NCBI RefSeq assembly: GCF_902506145.1
Contig: NZ_LR733520.1
Span: 592,057 to 656,056, forward strand
DNA from: Burkholderia sp. 8Y
GTDB taxonomy: Bacteria; Pseudomonadota; Gammaproteobacteria; Burkholderiales; Burkholderiaceae
Direction: 5' to 3'
DNA length: 64,000 bases
Shown piece by piece: positions 53,228-63,254 of the stretch (positions are counted from its first letter, which is position 1; each line of letters begins with the position of its first letter). Below the pieces are notes generated by a model that was not told the origin of the DNA, searched no databases, and worked only from the letters and a program-made list of their open reading frames with translations. The translations under genes and the position numbers were made by a program.

Positions 53228-53899
53228 TCACGACACCGCGTGAACGATCAGATCGCGGTAGCCGTTGACGATCACGCTGTACGCGAAATAGGCGAAGAGC
53301 ACGGCCGACATCACATGGCACGCGCGCAAGAGGCGCGTGCCGGCGCGCTTGCGGCCGTGGCTCGCGAGCGTGCAGACGAAGAGCGTCCAGCCGAGGCCGC
53401 CGCAAAAGAAGCCGAGCAGGAATACCGACGCGCTCATCGGGCCGGTCGCGCCGGCCTTCGCGATCAGTGCGCCACCGACGGCCGCGAACCACAGAATCGC
53501 GCTCGGCGATGACACCGCGAGCAGGCATCCGCGCAAGAAGCTCTTCAGATGACTCTGACGCGGCGTGCGTAGATCGGCTTCGCCTTCGACGGGCGGCGCG
53601 GAGGCAGGGTTCAGCGCCTCGCGCGCCATCTTCCATGTGAGAAACAGCAGGACGATTGCACCGCCAATCCACACGACCCAGCGCACAGCGGGGAATTGCA
53701 GCAGCGCGGACATGCCGGCGAGCGCGAGCGCAGCGTATATCAAGTCGCCGAAACACGTGCCGAGGCCGAGCACGAGTCCGGGCTTGAAGCCGTGCGACAG
53801 CGCGAGCGAAATGATCGCGACGTTGGCGATCCCGATATCCAGACACAGCGACAGCGACAGAAAGAAGCCGTCCGACATCAACGACCACGAATGCGTCAT
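53228..53899 (-). CDS. LysE/RhtB-family amino-acid exporter
   Basis: 223 residues with about six membrane helices. The family is seen in the first helix (LSLCLDIGIANVAIISLALSHG in place of the usual PGP...), GLVLGLGTCFGDLIYAALAL (about 40-60) and the SSPSAILWFAAVGGAL helix (about 130-145). Members export amino acids or related metabolites. The ATG overlaps the end of the asparaginase gene by 4 bp, so the ubiD-asparaginase-lysE genes form one operon. Aspartate or another amino acid is a possible substrate. Confidence 0.85.
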   Translation of the reverse strand: MTHSWSLMSDGFFLSLSLCLDIGIANVAIISLALSHGFKPGLVLGLGTCFGDLIYAALALAGMSALLQFPAVRWVVWIGGAIVLLFLTWKMAREALNPASAPPVEGEADLRTPRQSHLKSFLRGCLLAVSSPSAILWFAAVGGALIAKAGATGPMSASVFLLGFFCGGLGWTLFVCTLASHGRKRAGTRLLRACHVMSAVLFAYFAYSVIVNGYRDLIVHAVS

Positions 53900-54891
53900 G
53901 CGTGCCTCGTGAGCGCGAGCGTCACGTCGAGATGGCCGGTCGGCACGCCCATCGTGTTTACCATCGGCGAATGACGGAAGTCATCGAGCGCGGCGCGTTG
54001 CTCGCGCGTGCCGATGTCGAGCCGCTCCAGCACGTGCGCGACGACCGCGTGCAGCACGTTCGTGTTCCCGTCCTCGACTTTCACCGCGATGCCGAGCGCG
54101 CCTTGCGGACGCTTCACGCCGATCGCATAGCTCGCGTCCGCGCCGGTCTTGCCGACGAGCGCGCCGTCGAACGCGCGCATCAGACGCGTGCAGAAGCGTC
54201 CTTCGCCCGCGACGAGTTCGGGATGCGACGTCATCGCGCGATGAATGCGGCCGAGCGGCGAGCCGTCCGGCGCGTCGGCGATTTTCATGTAGAGCCGCGC
54301 GAGACGGTCGAGCGGGAAAGCGGGCGTCGGCAGATTGCATCCGTCGATGGCCCACAGCACGTCGTCGAAAGGCAGATCGACCGCGTCGGCCATCGTGCGT
54401 TTCACGCGCGCCTGCAGCGGATGCTCCGGCAGGTGATAGCCGTCAAGCGTCGCGTTCATCGCCCGCGCGCCCGCGAGCATACCGGCGTGCTTGCCCGAAC
54501 AGTTGCTGCAAACGGGCGTCGGCGTGAAGTCGCGCCGGATCCAGTCCTTGTAGACGGCATCCGAAATCGGCGGATGCCTGCCGCAGCGCAGATCGCTCTC
54601 GCTCGCGCCGGACTTCGCCAGCATCGCGCGGGCGCGTTCCATGTGACGCGGCTCGCTGCTGTGCGAGCCGCACATGAGCGCGAGATCGGCCTCGTCGAAA
54701 CCGAAGCGTTCGAGCGCGCCCGTTTCGATGACGGCGAGCGCCTGCGCCGGTTTCGCGGCCGAGCGCGGCAGCGTCACGCGGTGCGGATCGCCGAACGAAT
54801 GAAGCAGACGGCCCTGCGCATCGACCACGGCCACATGCGCCGCGTGCGTGTTCTCGACGGCGTTTCCCCGATACAGCGTCGCTGCGATCAT
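53896..54891 (-). CDS. L-asparaginase II (Rhizobium/thermolabile type)
   Basis: 331 residues from ATG 54891 ([20 protein letters not shown]); the open frame further upstream lies within ubiD. Conserved blocks of this family: [20 protein letters not shown] (about 52-71) with Ser-x-x-Lys, [18 protein letters not shown] (about 84-101), [15 protein letters not shown] (about 137-151, metal-binding Cys pair plus SGKH), [12 protein letters not shown] (about 180) and [13 protein letters not shown]. It hydrolyses asparagine to aspartate and ammonia and is unrelated to the classic E. coli AnsB. The ATG overlaps the ubiD stop (ATGA). Confidence 0.9.
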   Translation of the reverse strand: MIAATLYRGNAVENTHAAHVAVVDAQGRLLHSFGDPHRVTLPRSAAKPAQALAVIETGALERFGFDEADLALMCGSHSSEPRHMERARAMLAKSGASESDLRCGRHPPISDAVYKDWIRRDFTPTPVCSNCSGKHAGMLAGARAMNATLDGYHLPEHPLQARVKRTMADAVDLPFDDVLWAIDGCNLPTPAFPLDRLARLYMKIADAPDGSPLGRIHRAMTSHPELVAGEGRFCTRLMRAFDGALVGKTGADASYAIGVKRPQGALGIAVKVEDGNTNVLHAVVAHVLERLDIGTREQRAALDDFRHSPMVNTMGVPTGHLDVTLALTRHA

Positions 54892-56498
54892 GCGTTTTTC
54901 CCCGCGTCGTCCAGTCCGATTTCGCTCCACAGCGCATCGACGCGCCGCTTGACGGCCGCATCCATCGTAATGGGGCGGCCCCATTCGCGATGCGTCTCGC
55001 CCGGCCACTTGTTGGTCGCGTCGAGTCCCATCTTCGAGCCGAGACCCGCCACCGGCGACGCGAAGTCGAGATAGTCGATCGGCGTGCTGTCGATCATGAC
55101 GGTGTCGCGCGTGGGATCGACGCGCGTTGTGATCGCCCAGATCACTTCCTTCCAGTCGCGCACGTTGACGTCTTCGTCGACCACCACGATGAACTTCGTA
55201 TACATGAACTGCCGCAGGAAGCTCCAGACGCCGAGCATCACGCGCTTGGCGTGGCCGGCGTAGCTCTTCTTCATCTGCACGATGGCCATGCGATAGCTGC
55301 ATCCTTCCGGCGGCAGATAGAAGTCCGTGATTTCGGGGAACTGCTTCTGCAGCAGCGGCACGAAGACTTCGTTCAGCGCGACGCCGAGCACGGCCGGTTC
55401 GTCGGGCGGCTTGCCGGTGTACGTCGAGTGGAAGAGGGCGTCGCGGCGCAGCGTGATTTTCTCGACCGTGAAGACCGGAAACCACTCCTGCTCGTTGTAG
55501 TAGCCGGTGTGATCGCCATACGGGCCTTCGAGCGCGTGTTCGTAACGCGCGGCGGCGCCTGCCGACGGACGCGGCGGCGCGCCTGCCGGTGCGGGCGGCA
55601 CAGCGCCTTCCTGCGGATAGATGAAGCCTTCGAGCACGATTTCGGCGCGTGCCGGAACCTGCAAGGTATCGACGCCCGGCGTCAGGCATTTCGCGAGTTC
55701 GGTGCGGGAACCGCGCAGGAGGCCCGCGAACTGATATTCGGAGAGCGTGTCGGGAACCGGCGTGACCGCACCGAGGATGGTGGCCGGGTCCGCGCCCAGC
55801 ACGACCGCCACCGGATACGGCTTGCCCGGATTGGCGAGCGCGAATTCGCGGAAATCGAGCGCGCCGCCCCGATGCGCGAGCCAGCGCATGATGAGCTTGT
55901 TGCGCCCGATCAACTGCTGCCGATAGATGCCGAGATTCTGGCGCGTCTTGTTAGGCCCGCGCGTGACGGTGAGGCCCCACGTGAGCAGCGGTCCGGCATC
56001 GCCGGGCCAGCACGTCTGGATCGGCAGGCGGGCGAGATCGACGTCGTTGCCATCCCACACGACTTCCTGGCAAGGCGGCGCGTTCACCGACTTGGGCGCC
56101 ATGTCCCAGACCGCCTTGGCGAGCGAAAGCAGCTTGCCGGCGTCCTTCAGCCCGCGCGGCGGTTCGGGTTCCTTGAGCGCGGATAGCAGCCGGCCGATAG
56201 TGCGCAGCGAATCGAGCGCAGCGGTGTCGCCGCCGAGCGTCGCATCGGCGCTGGCCGGCGACTCGGTTTCGATTCCCATGCCGAGCGCCACGCGCCGCGT
56301 CGTGCCGAACAGGTTGGCGAGCACCGGCATGGTGTGTCCGGTGGGCGCTTCGAAAAGCAGCGCCGGGCCGCCCGCGCGCAACACGCGGTCGGAGAGTTCG
56401 GTCATTTCGAGAACGGGTGAGACAGGCTGCCGGATGCGGCGCAGTTCACCGAGCGCCTCCAGGCGGGCGGTGAAGTCGCGCAGATCTTTATATTTCAT
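54888..56498 (-). CDS. ubiD: 4-hydroxy-3-polyprenylbenzoate decarboxylase
   Basis: A prenylated-FMN and Mn-dependent decarboxylase of ubiquinone synthesis. 536 residues with the start [20 protein letters not shown]. Visible elements: [20 protein letters not shown] near the N-terminus, the cofactor region [19 protein letters not shown] (about 187-205), [26 protein letters not shown], the catalytic Glu-Arg-Glu surroundings in [11 protein letters not shown] (about 325-335) and [22 protein letters not shown] (about 450-471). It is the first gene of an unusual operon with asparaginase and lysE. Confidence 0.95.
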   Translation of the reverse strand: MKYKDLRDFTARLEALGELRRIRQPVSPVLEMTELSDRVLRAGGPALLFEAPTGHTMPVLANLFGTTRRVALGMGIETESPASADATLGGDTAALDSLRTIGRLLSALKEPEPPRGLKDAGKLLSLAKAVWDMAPKSVNAPPCQEVVWDGNDVDLARLPIQTCWPGDAGPLLTWGLTVTRGPNKTRQNLGIYRQQLIGRNKLIMRWLAHRGGALDFREFALANPGKPYPVAVVLGADPATILGAVTPVPDTLSEYQFAGLLRGSRTELAKCLTPGVDTLQVPARAEIVLEGFIYPQEGAVPPAPAGAPPRPSAGAAARYEHALEGPYGDHTGYYNEQEWFPVFTVEKITLRRDALFHSTYTGKPPDEPAVLGVALNEVFVPLLQKQFPEITDFYLPPEGCSYRMAIVQMKKSYAGHAKRVMLGVWSFLRQFMYTKFIVVVDEDVNVRDWKEVIWAITTRVDPTRDTVMIDSTPIDYLDFASPVAGLGSKMGLDATNKWPGETHREWGRPITMDAAVKRRVDALWSEIGLDDAGKNA

Positions 56499-56707
56499 CG
56501 ATGGTCGGACGAGGACTCGAGGCCGCTCAGGGAACCGGAGGAGCGGGACGGCTGCGCGCTAGGCGATTGTCGATTTTACCTGCGTGGTAGTCCGTGCGCT
56601 GGGTGACATTCAGGAAATTCCGCTGGAAACAGGTCTGCGGACGTGCGTTGGCGCTCCTAAACGGTGTTCATTATAACTGTAAGTAATTGAAACAGAAAGG
56701 TATAGCA
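56499..56707. other. Upstream region of ubiD and left part of a 583-bp gap
   Basis: No gene is seen. The stretch near 56650-56700 is AT-rich and could carry the minus-strand ubiD promoter. The remainder of the gap (56708-57081) holds a promoter, a candidate RNA and short hairpins, listed separately; 56878-57081 shows only a CCGGC/GCCGG hairpin near 56929-56943 and short frames without ribosome-binding sites. Confidence 0.4.
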
Positions 56708-56735
56708 TTGACGGATCATTAAACCCTGCTAGAAT
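56708..56735 (+). promoter_or_regulatory. Strong sigma-70 promoter
   Basis: TTGACG (56708-56713) and TAGAAT (56730-56735) with a 16-bp spacer in AT-rich DNA. The predicted start is near 56742. It serves either the candidate RNA or the lytic transglycosylase gene 340 bp downstream. Confidence 0.65.
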
Positions 56736-56741
56736 CGCTTC

Positions 56742-56877
56742 GCATCCATTGCAGGTTTTGAAACTTTTTACCTCTGCCTCAGGTTTTTCTCAGACGTTAT
56801 GCGTCGCCTGCGCCGCACCTGCCCGGCGATTCATGGCTGTTGGTTGTCACTGCCGGCGTTATACAGCGCCGGTTTTT
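56742..56877 (+). ncRNA. Candidate small RNA or terminated leader (about 136 nt)
   Basis: Between the promoter at 56708-56735 and an intrinsic-terminator-like hairpin (CCGGCG at 56853-56858, CGCCGG at 56867-56872, then T5) there is about 136 nt without a credible open frame. This could be an independent small RNA or an attenuated leader of the transglycosylase gene that starts at 57082. The 6-bp stem is short, so partial readthrough is likely. Confidence 0.45.
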
Positions 56878-57081
56878 CGCGTGGAAAGCCATCTGCGCAC
56901 CAAGGGCATGTTGTTCGTGCCGCGCACGCCGGCGTTTTGCCGGATCGGCTTTCCAGACGGCACATGCCGTTTCCCCGATGCCGCTTACGCCTTGCCAAGA
57001 GCGAGCGGTGTCTGATTTGCGCTTTCGAAAGCCGGTTTATTGGTATTCATCAGCCTGAATCATGCAACATTGGGAGCATCG

Positions 57082-58230
57082 ATGAACGCTTGGTTATTGT
57101 GGCGTCCTGACACTCGCGTCGCGCAAGGTTTGCGCACCGCGCTGCGTCGTGGAAGCCGTATGAGTCACTATATCTTCAGCCTGGTCGGTTGCGCGGCCAT
57201 CGTCACGGCGCTCGCGCTGTGGCTCTTGCCTTCCTGGCGCACCACCTTTGCCGCACGGATCATGCCATTCGTGTCTGCGGCGGTTCAGGCCGGTCCGGCG
57301 CGGCTTCTGGCGGGCCAGCCGCTTCCGCCGTTCTCGGCCGTGCATCGCCAGCCGGCGGATGCCGCGCCGATCAGCCTCACGGCGAACCCCACCGTGTCGG
57401 CGGCACCGCCGGAACAGGTGCCGTCGCTCGGCGCCGCCGCCACCGACGACGCGAGCACGCGCCAACTGACCGGCGGCATCAGCCTCGCTGTGTCGCCCAA
57501 CGGCCTCGATCCTCGCACGATGCCTTCTGTCGGCTTGCTGGCGAGCGCGATCCCGGCGCAGCGCATCGTCGCCGATGCGCGCGACGACCGCGTGCTCGTC
57601 TCGGCGCGCGAGCAAAAGCTCGTCGCGAACTTCATCGCGCGGCGCTACCGCGTGGCGGAAGAGCCGGTCAGCGACCTCGTGCGCGCCGCGTTCGACACGG
57701 GTCGCCAGGTCGGTCTCGATCCGCTGCTGCTGCTGTCCGTCATGGCCATCGAGTCGGGCTTCAATCCGTATGCGGAAAGCGGCGTCGGCGCGAAGGGGCT
57801 GATGCAGGTGATGTCGAAAGTACATTCCGACAAGTTCGAGTACTTCGGCGGCTCGCACGCGGCGCTCGATCCGCTCGCGAACATCAAGGTCGGCGCGCTG
57901 GTGCTGAAGGACTGCATCGCGCGCGGCGGTTCGGTGGCGGGCGGTCTGCGCTACTACGTGGGTTCCACGTCGCAGGACGACGGCGGTTACGGCGCGAAGG
58001 TGCTCGCCGAGCGGGCGCGTCTGCGCGATGTCGCTCGTGGCCGCAACGTGCCGATCAACGCGCCGCAGGCGCCGGTTCAGGCCGCGCCGAAGCAGGTGCT
58101 GGCCTCCGCCTCGGCGGATACGCCTAAGCGCGTGCATGCGACGATCGACGGAGCGAAGAAGACCGACGCGCAGGACGACGGCGATTCGGGCGATTCGAAG
58201 CACGCCGCATCGGCTGAACTGGGCGCCTGA
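57082..58230 (+). CDS. Membrane-anchored lytic transglycosylase (SLT domain)
   Basis: 382 residues from ATG 57082, with GGGAG upstream. An N-terminal membrane helix (FSLVGCAAIVTALALWLLPS, about 34-53) is followed by a Pro/Ala-rich linker to about residue 180. The Slt domain carries the catalytic Glu in MAIESGFNPYAESGVGAKGL (Glu about 224), then GLMQVMSKV and a final LRYYVGSTS. It cleaves the glycan strands of peptidoglycan with formation of 1,6-anhydroMurNAc. The last 50 residues are polar and low-complexity. It acts on the periplasmic side of the inner membrane. Confidence 0.9.
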   Translation: MNAWLLWRPDTRVAQGLRTALRRGSRMSHYIFSLVGCAAIVTALALWLLPSWRTTFAARIMPFVSAAVQAGPARLLAGQPLPPFSAVHRQPADAAPISLTANPTVSAAPPEQVPSLGAAATDDASTRQLTGGISLAVSPNGLDPRTMPSVGLLASAIPAQRIVADARDDRVLVSAREQKLVANFIARRYRVAEEPVSDLVRAAFDTGRQVGLDPLLLLSVMAIESGFNPYAESGVGAKGLMQVMSKVHSDKFEYFGGSHAALDPLANIKVGALVLKDCIARGGSVAGGLRYYVGSTSQDDGGYGAKVLAERARLRDVARGRNVPINAPQAPVQAAPKQVLASASADTPKRVHATIDGAKKTDAQDDGDSGDSKHAASAELGA

Positions 58231-58258
58231 TCGTCAGTTTTACCGTCGGACAAAAGAG

Positions 58259-58283
58259 AAGGGCACCTCATGCGGGTGCCCTT
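58259..58283 (+). terminator. Terminator of the lytic transglycosylase gene
   Basis: Stem AAGGGCACC/GGTGCCCTT, 7-base loop, then TTTTTG, 28 bp after the stop. It may also act on the convergent aminotransferase. Confidence 0.85.
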
Positions 58284-58306
58284 TTTGTTGGCCGGCCGAA
58301 CCGTGC

Positions 58307-59500
58307 TCAGCGGCTGAAAAGGTCGCCGAGCCGCGAGACGGCTTCTTCCAGCTTCGAATAAGCCGTGGCATACGAGAGCCGGATGTAACGGTCCGGCGCA
58401 TGAAAGCCGAAGTCCGCGCCCGGCACGAGCACCACGCCGGCGTCGTGCAGCATGGACCGCGTGAGCCGTTCGCTATCGCCGGCGGCGGCGTGCGGCACGC
58501 TCGTCGTATCGGCATAGACGTAGAACGCGCCGTCCGGCACGACCGGCACGCCGAAGCCCAGCGAACGCAGCGCCGGCACGATGTAGTCGCGCCGCCGCTT
58601 GAACTCCAGCCGGCGCGCTTCGTAGATCGCGAGCGTCTCCGGCTCGAAACACGCGAGCGCCGCGTGCTGCGCCAGCGCCGACGCGCAGATGAACAGATTC
58701 TGCGAAAGCTTCTCGACTGCCCCGATCATCGCGTGCGGCACGACGAGCCAGCCGAGCCGCCAGCCGGTCATGTTGAAATACTTCGAGAAGCTGTTGACCG
58801 TCACGACGTCGTCGCCGAAGGAAAGCGCGGAGACGGGCTTCGCGTCGTAGCTCAGGCCCTGATAGATCTCATCGACGATGGTAAAGCCGCCGCGCTCCCG
58901 CACCTTGCCGACGATGCGCCGCAATTCGTCCGGCTCGATGGACGTGCCCGTCGGATTCGAGGGCGACGCGAGCAGCACGCCGCGCGTCGCGGGCGTCCAG
59001 TGCGCCTCGACCTGTTCGGCGGTGAGCTGGAAGCGTTCGGCGGGGCCGCTCGCGATCAGCACCGGCTTGCCGTCCGCCGCCGACACGAAGTGCCGGTTGC
59101 ACGGATAGCACGGGTCGGGCATCAACACTTCGTCGCCGTTGTCGACGAGCGCCATGCACGCGAGCAGGAGCGCCGCCGAGGCGCCCGCCGTCACCACGAT
59201 GCGCGCGGGATCGACGGTCAGGCCGAACGCGTCGCGGTAATGCGCGGCGATTGCCTCGCGCAGCGCCGTGACGCCCAGCGCGTTCGTGTACTGCGTGACG
59301 CCGCGCGTCAGCGCGTCGGCGGCGGCGCGGGTCACGGGCGCGGGCGCGGTGAAGTCCGGCTCGCCGATTCCCATGTGGATGATGTCGCGTCCCGCGCGTT
59401 CGAGCGCCTGGGCGTCCTTCATCAGTTCCATCACATAGAACGGCTCGATGGCGTCGACGCGGGCGGCGAGCCGCATGAGCGGCTCAGAGGCGGTATTCAT
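58307..59500 (-). CDS. Class I/II PLP aminotransferase (AspC-like)
   Basis: 397 residues from ATG 59500; the GTG 27 bp earlier lies inside nusB and is less likely. Fold-type I marks: IIHMGIGEPDFTAPAPV (about 40-56), YTNALGVTALREAIAAHY, LLASPSNPTGTSIEPDEL (Asn, about 178), IVDEIYQGLSYD (Asp/Tyr, about 207) and the PLP Lys in NSFSKYFNMTGWRLGW (about 237). It belongs to the branch with aspartate/alanine-type aminotransferases; the exact amino acid is not clear. It is the last gene of the riboflavin-nusB operon, 13 bp after nusB, a common Burkholderia arrangement. Confidence 0.88.
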   Translation of the reverse strand: MNTASEPLMRLAARVDAIEPFYVMELMKDAQALERAGRDIIHMGIGEPDFTAPAPVTRAAADALTRGVTQYTNALGVTALREAIAAHYRDAFGLTVDPARIVVTAGASAALLLACMALVDNGDEVLMPDPCYPCNRHFVSAADGKPVLIASGPAERFQLTAEQVEAHWTPATRGVLLASPSNPTGTSIEPDELRRIVGKVRERGGFTIVDEIYQGLSYDAKPVSALSFGDDVVTVNSFSKYFNMTGWRLGWLVVPHAMIGAVEKLSQNLFICASALAQHAALACFEPETLAIYEARRLEFKRRRDYIVPALRSLGFGVPVVPDGAFYVYADTTSVPHAAAGDSERLTRSMLHDAGVVLVPGADFGFHAPDRYIRLSYATAYSKLEEAVSRLGDLFSR

Positions 59501-59513
59501 GCCGTCGGTCCCG

Positions 59514-59948
59514 TTAGCCGCGTCCACGCGCCTGCGCTTCGGCAGGGCGCATCGCGACGGCGAGCTTGTCCAGCACGCCGTTCACATACTTGTAGCCGTC
59601 CGAGCCGCCGAACGTCTTCGTCAGTTCGACTGCCTCGTTGATGACCACGCGATACGGAATGTCGATGTGATGCTTGAATTCGAACGCGGCAACGAGCAGT
59701 ACCGCGCGCTCGACCGGCGACAACTGCTCGATCGGGCGGTCGAGGCAGGGTTGCAGCTCGGTGGAAAGCGCATCGGCTTCCTTGATGACGCCGTGCAGGA
59801 TCGCGTCCAGATGTTCGTGGTCGGCCTTGTCGAAGCCCTGCGCGTTGCGCAACTGCGCGTCGATCTCGCCGCCGGGCGCGCCCGACAGCAGCCATTGGTA
59901 AAGCCCTTGCGTCGCGAGTTCACGCGAGCGGCGTCGTGCGCTCTTCAT
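59514..59948 (-). CDS. nusB: Transcription antitermination factor NusB
   Basis: 144-residue all-helical protein that binds boxA RNA with NusE (S10) in rRNA antitermination. It begins with the basic [20 protein letters not shown], the RNA-binding face, followed by [19 protein letters not shown] (about 74-92) and [33 protein letters not shown] (about 98-130 in two conserved parts). The ATG overlaps the ribH stop by 4 bp, as in E. coli, where nusB also follows ribH. Confidence 0.95.
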   Translation of the reverse strand: MKSARRRSRELATQGLYQWLLSGAPGGEIDAQLRNAQGFDKADHEHLDAILHGVIKEADALSTELQPCLDRPIEQLSPVERAVLLVAAFEFKHHIDIPYRVVINEAVELTKTFGGSDGYKYVNGVLDKLAVAMRPAEAQARGRG

Positions 59949-60457
59949 GCGCGGTCCTCGTCTTCGTCTTCGTCATCTTCTTCGTCGTCGCCGCCGAGCT
60001 GCTCCAGCGCCACCGACAGGTTCGCCATTTCGACGGCCACGCGGGCGGCGTCGCGGCCTTTTTCGGTCATGCGCGCGACGGCTTGTTCATCGTTTTCCGT
60101 CGTCAGCACGGCGTTCGCGACCGGCACGCCGAAATCGAGCGCGATGCGGGAAATGCCCGAGCCGCTTTCGTTCGACACGAGCTCGAAGTGGTACGTCTCG
60201 CCGCGCACGACCGCGCCGAGCGCGATCAGGGCGTCGAACTGGCCGGATTCGGCGAGTTTTTGCAGCGCGAGCGGAATTTCGAGCGCGCCCGGCACCGTCA
60301 CGAGCAGCACGTCCTCGCCGATCACGCCGAGGCGCTCCAGCTCCTCGATGCATGCATCCGCGAGGCCGTTGCACACCGGTTCGTTGAAGCGCGACTGCAC
60401 GATGCCGATGCGCAGGCCGTCACCGTCGAGGTTCGGCTGGTATTGTCCGATTTCCAT
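59945..60457 (-). CDS. ribH: 6,7-dimethyl-8-ribityllumazine synthase
   Basis: Condenses 5-amino-6-ribitylaminouracil with dihydroxybutanone phosphate in the penultimate step of riboflavin synthesis. 170 residues: [17 protein letters not shown] (Phe stacking residue), [16 protein letters not shown] (about 53-68), [16 protein letters not shown] (His, about 81-96) and [18 protein letters not shown]. The C-terminus carries an unusually acidic tail ([12 protein letters not shown]) of about 14 residues after the folded domain, longer than usual. It is 36 bp downstream of ribBA. Confidence 0.95.
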   Translation of the reverse strand: MEIGQYQPNLDGDGLRIGIVQSRFNEPVCNGLADACIEELERLGVIGEDVLLVTVPGALEIPLALQKLAESGQFDALIALGAVVRGETYHFELVSNESGSGISRIALDFGVPVANAVLTTENDEQAVARMTEKGRDAARVAVEMANLSVALEQLGGDDEEDDEDEDEDRA

Positions 60458-60493
60458 GTAGAGGTCCGTTGGTTTGGAATAGGGTGAATGCGT

Positions 60494-61660
<1,167 letters not shown>

Positions 61661-61868
61661 GGTGGCGTCCCGGCAGGTCCGTTTGGGAAAGGCCTGTATT
61701 TTACGCCACGGCCGATGGACAGTCGCCGGGAATCGCGCAAGGCGGGGTGGTGCGTTATGTTGCTTGCAACGCCAGCAAGTGTGGCTTCCGTCAGGACTTA
61801 AAGCACGGCGCCGAAGCGCGATGCCCGCAACGCGTGCGACGCGCAGACAGATGCCAGCGCCGAGACGC

Positions 61869-62183
61869 TCACCATCCGCCAAACAATCGGTCGAGCGCCG
61901 ACATGATTTCGTCCTGTCGATGTACGAGGGAACTGACTGGCTTGGTCAGCGCACTGCGCGGAATGGCGGCGAGCGTCGGCGTATCGAGCATGCATTCGAT
62001 ACCCTCGATGACGAACACCGGAATCAGATCGGGCGGAAGCGGTACCCGAGCGAGCCGGTCCAATCGGCGCAGCGGAACGACCACGCGCGTTGCCAGCCCC
62101 GATAAATGATTTCCCTGGACCTCGACAACGTAAGGCGTGCCGGCGTGCCCGCTGGGGTTGGAAAAAACGTCGAAACGGGGCAT
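61869..62183 (-). CDS. ccdB: CcdB-family toxin
   Basis: 104 residues. CcdB toxins poison DNA gyrase. The pattern MPRFDVFSNPSGHAGTPYVV, TRVVVPLRRLDRLARVPLPP, then IPRSALTKPVSSLVHRQDEI (about 74-93) and a C-terminal short helix follows the CcdB fold. In F-plasmid CcdB the last three residues (WGI) contact gyrase; here the end reads LFGGW, so the key tryptophan sits two positions later and toxicity may differ. It overlaps the ccdA stop by one base (TGATG). Confidence 0.88.
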   Translation of the reverse strand: MPRFDVFSNPSGHAGTPYVVEVQGNHLSGLATRVVVPLRRLDRLARVPLPPDLIPVFVIEGIECMLDTPTLAAIPRSALTKPVSSLVHRQDEIMSALDRLFGGW

Positions 62184-62428
62184 CAGAACGTCCGGTACTG
62201 TCCAAGCGGCAAGCCATCACGCTCGATCATGTCGTTGTACGCCTGAATGAAATCTGCATATTTGATCGCCCACTGGCGATCCTTCTCCACCTGTACTGCC
62301 TGTCGAATCGCTCGCTCGCATGTCTGCGAGAAGTTGATGCCGAGCTCCTTCGCGTCCTTGTAGACGTCTTCGGGCAGGCTGATGTTCGTCGCCCGGCGCG
62401 CAATAGCGTCCGTCACGGTATGCCGCAT
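62183..62428 (-). CDS. ccdA: CcdA-family antitoxin
   Basis: 81 residues. The N-terminus (RRATNISLPEDVYKDAKELG, about 11-30) is a ribbon-helix-helix DNA-binding segment; the C-terminal half (QVEKDRQWAIKYADFIQAYN, about 45-64) is the toxin-binding tail. AAGGGGC lies before the ATG. A long palindrome with the -10 box inside (62443-62475) lies 15 bp upstream, the expected place for autorepression by the CcdAB complex. Confidence 0.9.
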   Translation of the reverse strand: MRHTVTDAIARRATNISLPEDVYKDAKELGINFSQTCERAIRQAVQVEKDRQWAIKYADFIQAYNDMIERDGLPLGQYRTF

Positions 62429-62442
62429 GATCGCCCCTTGTG

Positions 62443-62475
62443 ATGTGGGAGTTTATGCGCATTATAAGCCCACAT
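62443..62475 (-). promoter_or_regulatory. ccdAB promoter within a palindromic operator
   Basis: ATGTGGG (62443-62449) and CCCACAT (62469-62475) flank a near-palindromic core containing TTATGCGCAT. On the minus strand a perfect TATAAT lies at 62466-62461. The -35 is weak. Overlap of a perfect -10 with a 33-bp inverted repeat is the layout of an autoregulated toxin-antitoxin promoter. Confidence 0.6.
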
Positions 62476-62595
62476 ACAGGCGCCGGTTTCCTATCGGACT
62501 TCACCAGTGCGACGCATGGCGGAGGCCGGCGGTAGTAGCGGGATGATCAAGGTTCGAAATGCGTGATTGCGCAGCGCGTCTGGCTCGACGGATTA

Positions 62596-63225
62596 TCAGC
62601 CCTTCGTCGGCGACGCCGCCGACATCATCCGCTCCACATACCGCGCAATCAAATCGATCTCCAGATTCACCTTAGCGGCCGCACGAAGCGCCTTGAGCGT
62701 CGTCACTTCCACCGTGTGCGGAATCAGGTTGATGGAGAACTCGCAGCCGTCCGCGCGATCCTCCACGGCGTTCACCGTGAGACTCACGCCGTTCACCGTC
62801 ACCGAGCCCTTGTACGCCAGATACTTGCCGATGTCCTTCGGCGCGACGATGCGCAATTCGTGCGATTCGCCCACGCGCTCGAAGCGCGACACCGTGCCGA
62901 GACCATCGACGTGGCCGGACACCAGATGCCCGCCCAGCCGGTCGTGCGCGCGCAGCGCCTTCTCCAGATTCACCTCCGCGCCCGCGTCGCCCAGGCCGGC
63001 CGTCTTGTTCAGGCTTTCGCGCGAGACGTCGACATCGAAGGCGTCCTGCGACTTTTCGATCACCGTCATGCACGCGCCCTGAATCGCGATGCTGTCGCCG
63101 AGTTCGACATCCGCGAGATCGAGACCGCCGGCGGCCACTCGCAGACGCACGCCCGCTTGCGGCTCGGCGCCGAGCGGCGTGACTTTTTCGATGCGGCCTA
63201 CCGCCGTGACGATTCCTGTAAACAT
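62596..63225 (-). CDS. ribE: Riboflavin synthase
   Basis: Catalyses dismutation of two lumazines to riboflavin. 209 residues from ATG 63225, beginning with the diagnostic MFTGIVTAVGRIEKV. The two internally repeated lumazine-binding domains are visible: first LGDSIAIQGACMTVIEK ... VDVSRESLNKT (about 43-85), then LGGHLVSGHVDGLGTVSRFE and YKGSVTVNGVSLTVNAVED (about 97-160). The C-terminal helix forms the trimer. It lies 29 bp after ribD; ccdAB now separates it from ribBA. Confidence 0.94.
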   Translation of the reverse strand: MFTGIVTAVGRIEKVTPLGAEPQAGVRLRVAAGGLDLADVELGDSIAIQGACMTVIEKSQDAFDVDVSRESLNKTAGLGDAGAEVNLEKALRAHDRLGGHLVSGHVDGLGTVSRFERVGESHELRIVAPKDIGKYLAYKGSVTVNGVSLTVNAVEDRADGCEFSINLIPHTVEVTTLKALRAAAKVNLEIDLIARYVERMMSAASPTKG

Positions 63226-63254
63226 GAAGCGCGTTCCTTTGTATCGAGGCGTGT

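Noticed and set aside
56749..57110. Overlapping short plus-strand frames before the lytic transglycosylase
   Set aside because: No ribosome-binding sites; the products are Arg/Cys-rich and they run across terminator-like hairpins.
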